Shown: positions 60,563 to 64,000 of the stretch, one piece after another
Position numbering within the stretch: position 1 is the first letter of the stretch
Layout of the letters: each line of letters begins with the position of its first letter
Origin: an uncultured Cellvibrio sp.
GTDB taxonomy: Bacteria; Pseudomonadota; Gammaproteobacteria; Pseudomonadales; Cellvibrionaceae
DNA: 64,000 bases
Direction of reading: 5' to 3'
Assembly (NCBI GenBank): GCA_946480695.1
Contig: CAMLKG010000023.1
Location: forward strand, 1-64,000
Notes under the pieces: generated by a model
What the model was told of the DNA's origin: nothing
The model's input: the letters and a program-made list of their open reading frames with translations, nothing else
Database searches by the model: none
Made by a program: the position numbers and the translations under genes

Positions 60563-61285
60563 ATGATCAGGACTAATGACGTAGGGTTATTTGGGAAATT
60601 GCCGGCTCATGGTGATTTTATTTATCGCGATCTCCCAAGCCATTTCATTAATGCCTGGGATGCCTGGTTGCAAGGATATATCGCCAGCTCCCAGCAACAC
60701 CTGGGTGAGGCATGGTTGGACATTTATTTAACCAGTCCAATTTGGCGTTTTGCTATGTCCGATGGTGTTGTTGATGGGCTTTCCTGGGCTGGGATAATGT
60801 TGCCCAGCGTTGATCGTGTCGGTCGCTATTTCCCATTTTCGATAGTGACCAAGGTCCCGGCCAGCGCCAATCCATTTTTAATCATCCAACAGAACTCCTG
60901 GTTTGACGGAGTCGAGCAATTGGCATTGTCCGCATTATCCGGCCATCTCCAACTGGAAGAATTGGTCCAGGAAATCAACCGCCAGCCATTGGACTTGCCT
61001 CCGGTGACCCAACGCCATGCACCGGCACTTGAAAGCGCCGGCATTTTTATAGAATTTGCCAGTGAAATGCCCGCGCTCGAATCTGCCTACGCGCATTTGC
61101 TGGATAGCCAGTGCCGGCAGAATTATTCCAATTATTCACTCTGGTCCACTGCCATGGGATCCGAGCGGATTAATCCCTCCCTATTTTTTACCCGTGGCCT
61201 ACCTAATTTTCGTAGTGCTGCCGCATTGCTGGATGGACAATGGGCCCAATGGGGTTGGCACCAACCCATCCAGGCATTGCCATGA
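60563..61285 (+). CDS. tagF: T6SS-associated regulator TagF
   Basis: A 240-residue TagF (ImpM family). The N-terminal GLFGKLPAHGDFIYRDLPSH and WDAWLQGYIASSQ are diagnostic, with YFPFSIVTKVP and SLFFTRGLPNF further on. In Pseudomonas it represses T6SS post-translationally through Fha. I chose the ATG at 60563, one base after the tssM stop; the longer frame to 60533 overlaps tssM and lacks a ribosome-binding site. It lies 23 bases before the phosphatase gene. Confidence 0.93.
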   Translation: MIRTNDVGLFGKLPAHGDFIYRDLPSHFINAWDAWLQGYIASSQQHLGEAWLDIYLTSPIWRFAMSDGVVDGLSWAGIMLPSVDRVGRYFPFSIVTKVPASANPFLIIQQNSWFDGVEQLALSALSGHLQLEELVQEINRQPLDLPPVTQRHAPALESAGIFIEFASEMPALESAYAHLLDSQCRQNYSNYSLWSTAMGSERINPSLFFTRGLPNFRSAAALLDGQWAQWGWHQPIQALP

Positions 61286-61308
61286 TTTTGTATTAGGTGG
61301 CCATACGG

Positions 61309-62085
61309 ATGACAGATATAACTTTTAGACGGCCGATCTCTTGGGACAGCAGCTTGCTAACAGACGTGGGCGCCGTGCGTAGCGTCAATGAAGATGCAGT
61401 GCTCGCGCGACCGGATATAGGTTTATGGGCGGTGGCCGATGGTATGGGCGGCCATAAAGTCGGGGATATTGCCAGCAGTAAAATTGTTGCCGCACTGGAA
61501 GTAATCAAAGATTGCCAGCGCCTGAGTGACTGTGTAGAAGTTATTGAAGATTGCTTGCTGGATGTAAACCAGCTCATGCTGGAATACGCACAGATCATGT
61601 TTGATGGCGGCACCATGGGCAGCACCGTTGTTGCTGCTGTTATCAAAGGACGTATCGGCGCCTGCTTATGGGTGGGTGATTCGCGTCTCTACCGTTTCCG
61701 CAACCAAAAATTGGTACAGCTAACACGTGACCATAGCCAACTGGAAGAAATGATTGCAATGGGATTGATCTCGCGCGAAGACAGCGAAAACCATCCCAAT
61801 CGCAACGTCATTACGCGCGCTGTCGGTGTGGAGCCGCAGCTCTATGTCGATATGACCCTCTTTACCACACAAGTCGGTGATACCTTTTTGTTATGCAGCG
61901 ACGGGCTATACAATACCCTCACCGACGAAGAGCTGGTGCATGGTTTAAGCTTGCGCGACGTGCAACAAAGTACCCGGCATTTGATGAGCAAAGCCCTTGA
62001 GAAAGGCGCGCGCGACAATGTTTCTGTCATAGTGGTAAAAGGAAATCCGGGCAAGATTCCAGCCAGTGACTCCATCCAGGGATAG
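61309..62085 (+). CDS. pppA: PP2C-type Ser/Thr phosphatase (PppA/Stp) of the T6SS switch
   Basis: A 258-residue PPM/PP2C phosphatase. Metal-binding and catalytic motifs are intact: GAVRSVNEDA, VADGMGGHKVGD, GTMGSTVVAA, WVGDSRLYRF, LLCSDGLYNTL and KGARDNVSVIVV. It reverses kinase phosphorylation of Fha. I chose the ATG at 61309 because AGGTGG lies eight bases upstream; a GTG at 61297 falls inside that site. It is followed 27 bases later by the kinase gene. Confidence 0.95.
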   Translation: MTDITFRRPISWDSSLLTDVGAVRSVNEDAVLARPDIGLWAVADGMGGHKVGDIASSKIVAALEVIKDCQRLSDCVEVIEDCLLDVNQLMLEYAQIMFDGGTMGSTVVAAVIKGRIGACLWVGDSRLYRFRNQKLVQLTRDHSQLEEMIAMGLISREDSENHPNRNVITRAVGVEPQLYVDMTLFTTQVGDTFLLCSDGLYNTLTDEELVHGLSLRDVQQSTRHLMSKALEKGARDNVSVIVVKGNPGKIPASDSIQG

Positions 62086-62112
62086 ATAATAATTTTTTGA
62101 GGACTATAAGTA

Positions 62113-64000
62113 ATGACTGATACTGGTGATCACGATAAAACGCATTTCAAACCGCGTGAGGTTGCGCAAGCGCCAAATACGGTTGATGATAAAACCCGCG
62201 TTGTTCCCGCGGGTACTGCGGCAAAAGCCCGACCGGCGCCAGAAAAAAAAATTGATGATGCGCTGAACAGCGAGTTCCCGGACAAAACCCGATTCGCACC
62301 CAAAGCCGCACCCGACGATAACAAAACGGAAATCAAAGCTGACCCAACCCGCATAAAACCCGCCGTTACCAGCAAACCGACACCAGGTAAAAAAGACCAT
62401 GCTTTATTAAAAGGTCGGTTTGTTCTCGAAGAACTCTTGGGGGCGGGCGGTATGGGAGTGGTGTATAAGGCGAAAGACCTGCTCAAAATCGAAGCGCAAG
62501 ACCGTGACCCTTACGTTGCTATCAAAGTATTAACTGACGAATTTAAAGCGCACCCCGAAGCGTTTATTGCATTGCAGCGTGAATCGCGCAAAACCCAGCG
62601 TATTGCTCACCCCAACATCGTAACCGTATTTGACTTTGACCGTGATGGCGACACGGTTTTCATGACCATGGAATACCTGGACGGTAAACCATTGGATAAG
62701 CTGATCGCGCAATACCGTTCTGTTGGCTTGCCAGCGGATGAAGTCTTCAAAATTCTGGAAGGAATCAGCGCTGCACTTATTTACGCCCACGGACAACATA
62801 TTATTCACTCGGATTTCAAACCGGGAAATATTTTCGTCAATAACAAGGGCATCGCCAAGGTAATCGATTTTGGTATTGCGCGCGCTGTTGCCAAGGTTGA
62901 ACATCGCGAAGAAAGCCTTGATGACAAAACTGTATTTGATGCCGGAAACCTGGGGGCATTGACACCAGCCTATGCCAGCCTGGAAATGCTGGAAGGTAAA
63001 TCACCGGATGTGCGAGACGATATCTATGCCTTGGGGTGCATTGCATATGAACTCTACACCGGAGCCCATCCTTTCAATCGGGTCCACGCTGATGAGGCCA
63101 AGCGCCAGAAATTAAAACCAAAACGTATCCAGGGATTAAATAAACACCAATGGCGAGCCATTGAAAAAGCCCTGGCGTTTGAGCGTGAGGATCGCATCCA
63201 ATCCGTCGAACTATTTTGGCAAGAGTTTTCACGTAAACCCAAAAATTACTGGATGCGTTTTTTATTCAGTGCGATTTTGCTGGGTGCAATGGCGGGTGTT
63301 TATTACCAATTCAAACCCGAGCCGGTGCAAACCGTTTCTGAAGATCAGGTACGCACGGAAATCGAACAAAAATTACGATTGGAGCTCATGCAAAAATCCC
63401 TCGCAGATTTATATAGCCAAGCCAGTTTTTCCCCGGAATGGGAAGCCCAGCTCTGGCAGCAAATACAAGAATTGCGCACTGTTTTGGGTAACGAGGATGC
63501 CTGGCTTGTTGACCAGGAAGCCCGGTTTTTCGCGCTGTACCTGGAAAAAATTAAATCCGCTATTGCAACACCGGATTTGGAAAATGCGCAGCGTTGGCAT
63601 GCCAACGCCAAACGTTACGCGCGCGATACAACCCAACTGGACGCATTGGCCCTCAGTTTGGCCGAAGCCATGGAAATAGCGCGTAAAAAAGCAGAAGCCC
63701 TGGAACAACAGCGCATTATCGCTGAACAGGATCAGGAGCGTATTGAAAAAGAGCGTCAGGAACAGCAGCAAAAAAATGCGACCATTGCGAAACAAAATGC
63801 TGATTTCGAAACAGCGCTGACGAATGTAAATTCACAACTCGCCTGTAAAAGCACTATCGATATGCGCGACTTTGAAATTGCAATCACCAAGCTGCGCTCT
63901 TTGAATTCCGCGCGCTATCAAAAGGAAGAGGGTGCAATCGTTGTTGCCCTTGCCCAGTGTATTAAAAAGCTGGGGGCGACTTTCCCGGATCGTGCAGAGG
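62113..64000 (+). CDS. ppkA: Membrane Ser/Thr protein kinase (PpkA/Stk) of the T6SS switch, 3' end outside window
   Basis: 629 codons are visible and the gene continues past the right edge. Residues 1-99 are hydrophilic, with repeated DKTR/DPTR motifs. The Hanks-type kinase domain follows: Gly loop LGAGGMGVVYKA (109-120), VAIKVL with Lys 138, catalytic loop HSDFKPGN (232-239), DFG at 252-254, DDIYALGCIAYEL. The Arg normally before the catalytic Asp is Ser, so it is a non-RD kinase. A membrane helix (about 382-398, FLFSAILLGAMAGVYY) is followed by a periplasmic, glutamine-rich coiled-coil region. GAGGA lies upstream of the ATG. By family it phosphorylates Fha to trigger T6SS assembly; the periplasmic part may sense the envelope. 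Confidence 0.93.
   Translation, partial: MTDTGDHDKTHFKPREVAQAPNTVDDKTRVVPAGTAAKARPAPEKKIDDALNSEFPDKTRFAPKAAPDDNKTEIKADPTRIKPAVTSKPTPGKKDHALLKGRFVLEELLGAGGMGVVYKAKDLLKIEAQDRDPYVAIKVLTDEFKAHPEAFIALQRESRKTQRIAHPNIVTVFDFDRDGDTVFMTMEYLDGKPLDKLIAQYRSVGLPADEVFKILEGISAALIYAHGQHIIHSDFKPGNIFVNNKGIAKVIDFGIARAVAKVEHREESLDDKTVFDAGNLGALTPAYASLEMLEGKSPDVRDDIYALGCIAYELYTGAHPFNRVHADEAKRQKLKPKRIQGLNKHQWRAIEKALAFEREDRIQSVELFWQEFSRKPKNYWMRFLFSAILLGAMAGVYYQFKPEPVQTVSEDQVRTEIEQKLRLELMQKSLADLYSQASFSPEWEAQLWQQIQELRTVLGNEDAWLVDQEARFFALYLEKIKSAIATPDLENAQRWHANAKRYARDTTQLDALALSLAEAMEIARKKAEALEQQRIIAEQDQERIEKERQEQQQKNATIAKQNADFETALTNVNSQLACKSTIDMRDFEIAITKLRSLNSARYQKEEGAIVVALAQCIKKLGATFPDRAE

Noticed and set aside
1..64000. 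Insertion sequences, integrases, tRNA or rRNA genes
   Set aside because: I saw no transposase or recombinase ORF, no terminal inverted repeats with target duplications and no recognisable tRNA or rRNA sequence. The only site-like candidate is the 30-bp repeat pair, which has no recombinase beside it.

Overview
The window comes from a Gram-negative bacterium, most likely a gammaproteobacterium. A Cellvibrionaceae-like genus is my best guess, from the T6SS gene order, the duplicated tssC and the giant two-partner exoprotein; the sequence does not prove it. Genes read from about 54.5 kb down to 1 are almost all on the minus strand. The right-hand 11.5 kb is on the plus strand.

Layout. (1) 1-7.05 kb: a type VI secretion (T6SS) delivery island. 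It reads, in transcription order, hcp, vgrG, DUF6484, DUF2169, a PAAR-like DUF4150 spike protein, a TIGR02270 HEAT-like protein, a beta-ketoacyl-synthase-like protein and the first 26 codons of a further gene at the left edge. (2) 7.2-21.8 kb: a two-partner secretion pair, a 4208-residue TpsA exoprotein followed by its TpsB outer-membrane transporter. (3) 22.3-29.8 kb: a polymorphic-toxin island. Two toxins share a new-looking ~200-residue N-terminal module, a conserved linker and an Ntox46/NADase-like C-terminus. With them are Tsi6-like and related immunity genes, two unknown ORFs and, as first gene, an Ig-repeat lipoprotein. (4) 29.8-34.6 kb: a complete plasmid-type replication and partition module. 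It has seven iterons with a DnaA box, an RPA-family RepA, an RHH-like protein, ParB, ParA, a KorB/ParB-like regulator and three parS-like palindromes. (5) 34.8-36.05 kb: a class II Fic AMPylase-type protein. (6) 36.1-41.1 kb: an operon of three TPR envelope proteins plus a small exported protein. (7) 41.1-52.1 kb (minus): tssA, B, C1, C2, E, F, G, H. (8) 52.4-64 kb (plus): tagH/fha, tssJ, K, L, M, tagF, a PP2C phosphatase and a Ser/Thr kinase cut off by the window end.

Together the two T6SS blocks encode every core component (TssA-M plus Hcp, VgrG and a PAAR-like tip) and the threonine-phosphorylation switch (kinase, phosphatase, Fha, TagF). The plasmid backbone lying between them means either that the whole window sits on a megaplasmid or chromid, or that a plasmid integrated into a chromosomal T6SS/toxin locus. 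The sequence alone does not decide this.

The most novel-looking content is the toxin island: a repeated N-terminal module carrying NADase-like toxins with no PAAR, VgrG, Rhs or Sec signature. Next come the three parS-like palindromes and the degenerate ketosynthase-fold protein in the VgrG island.
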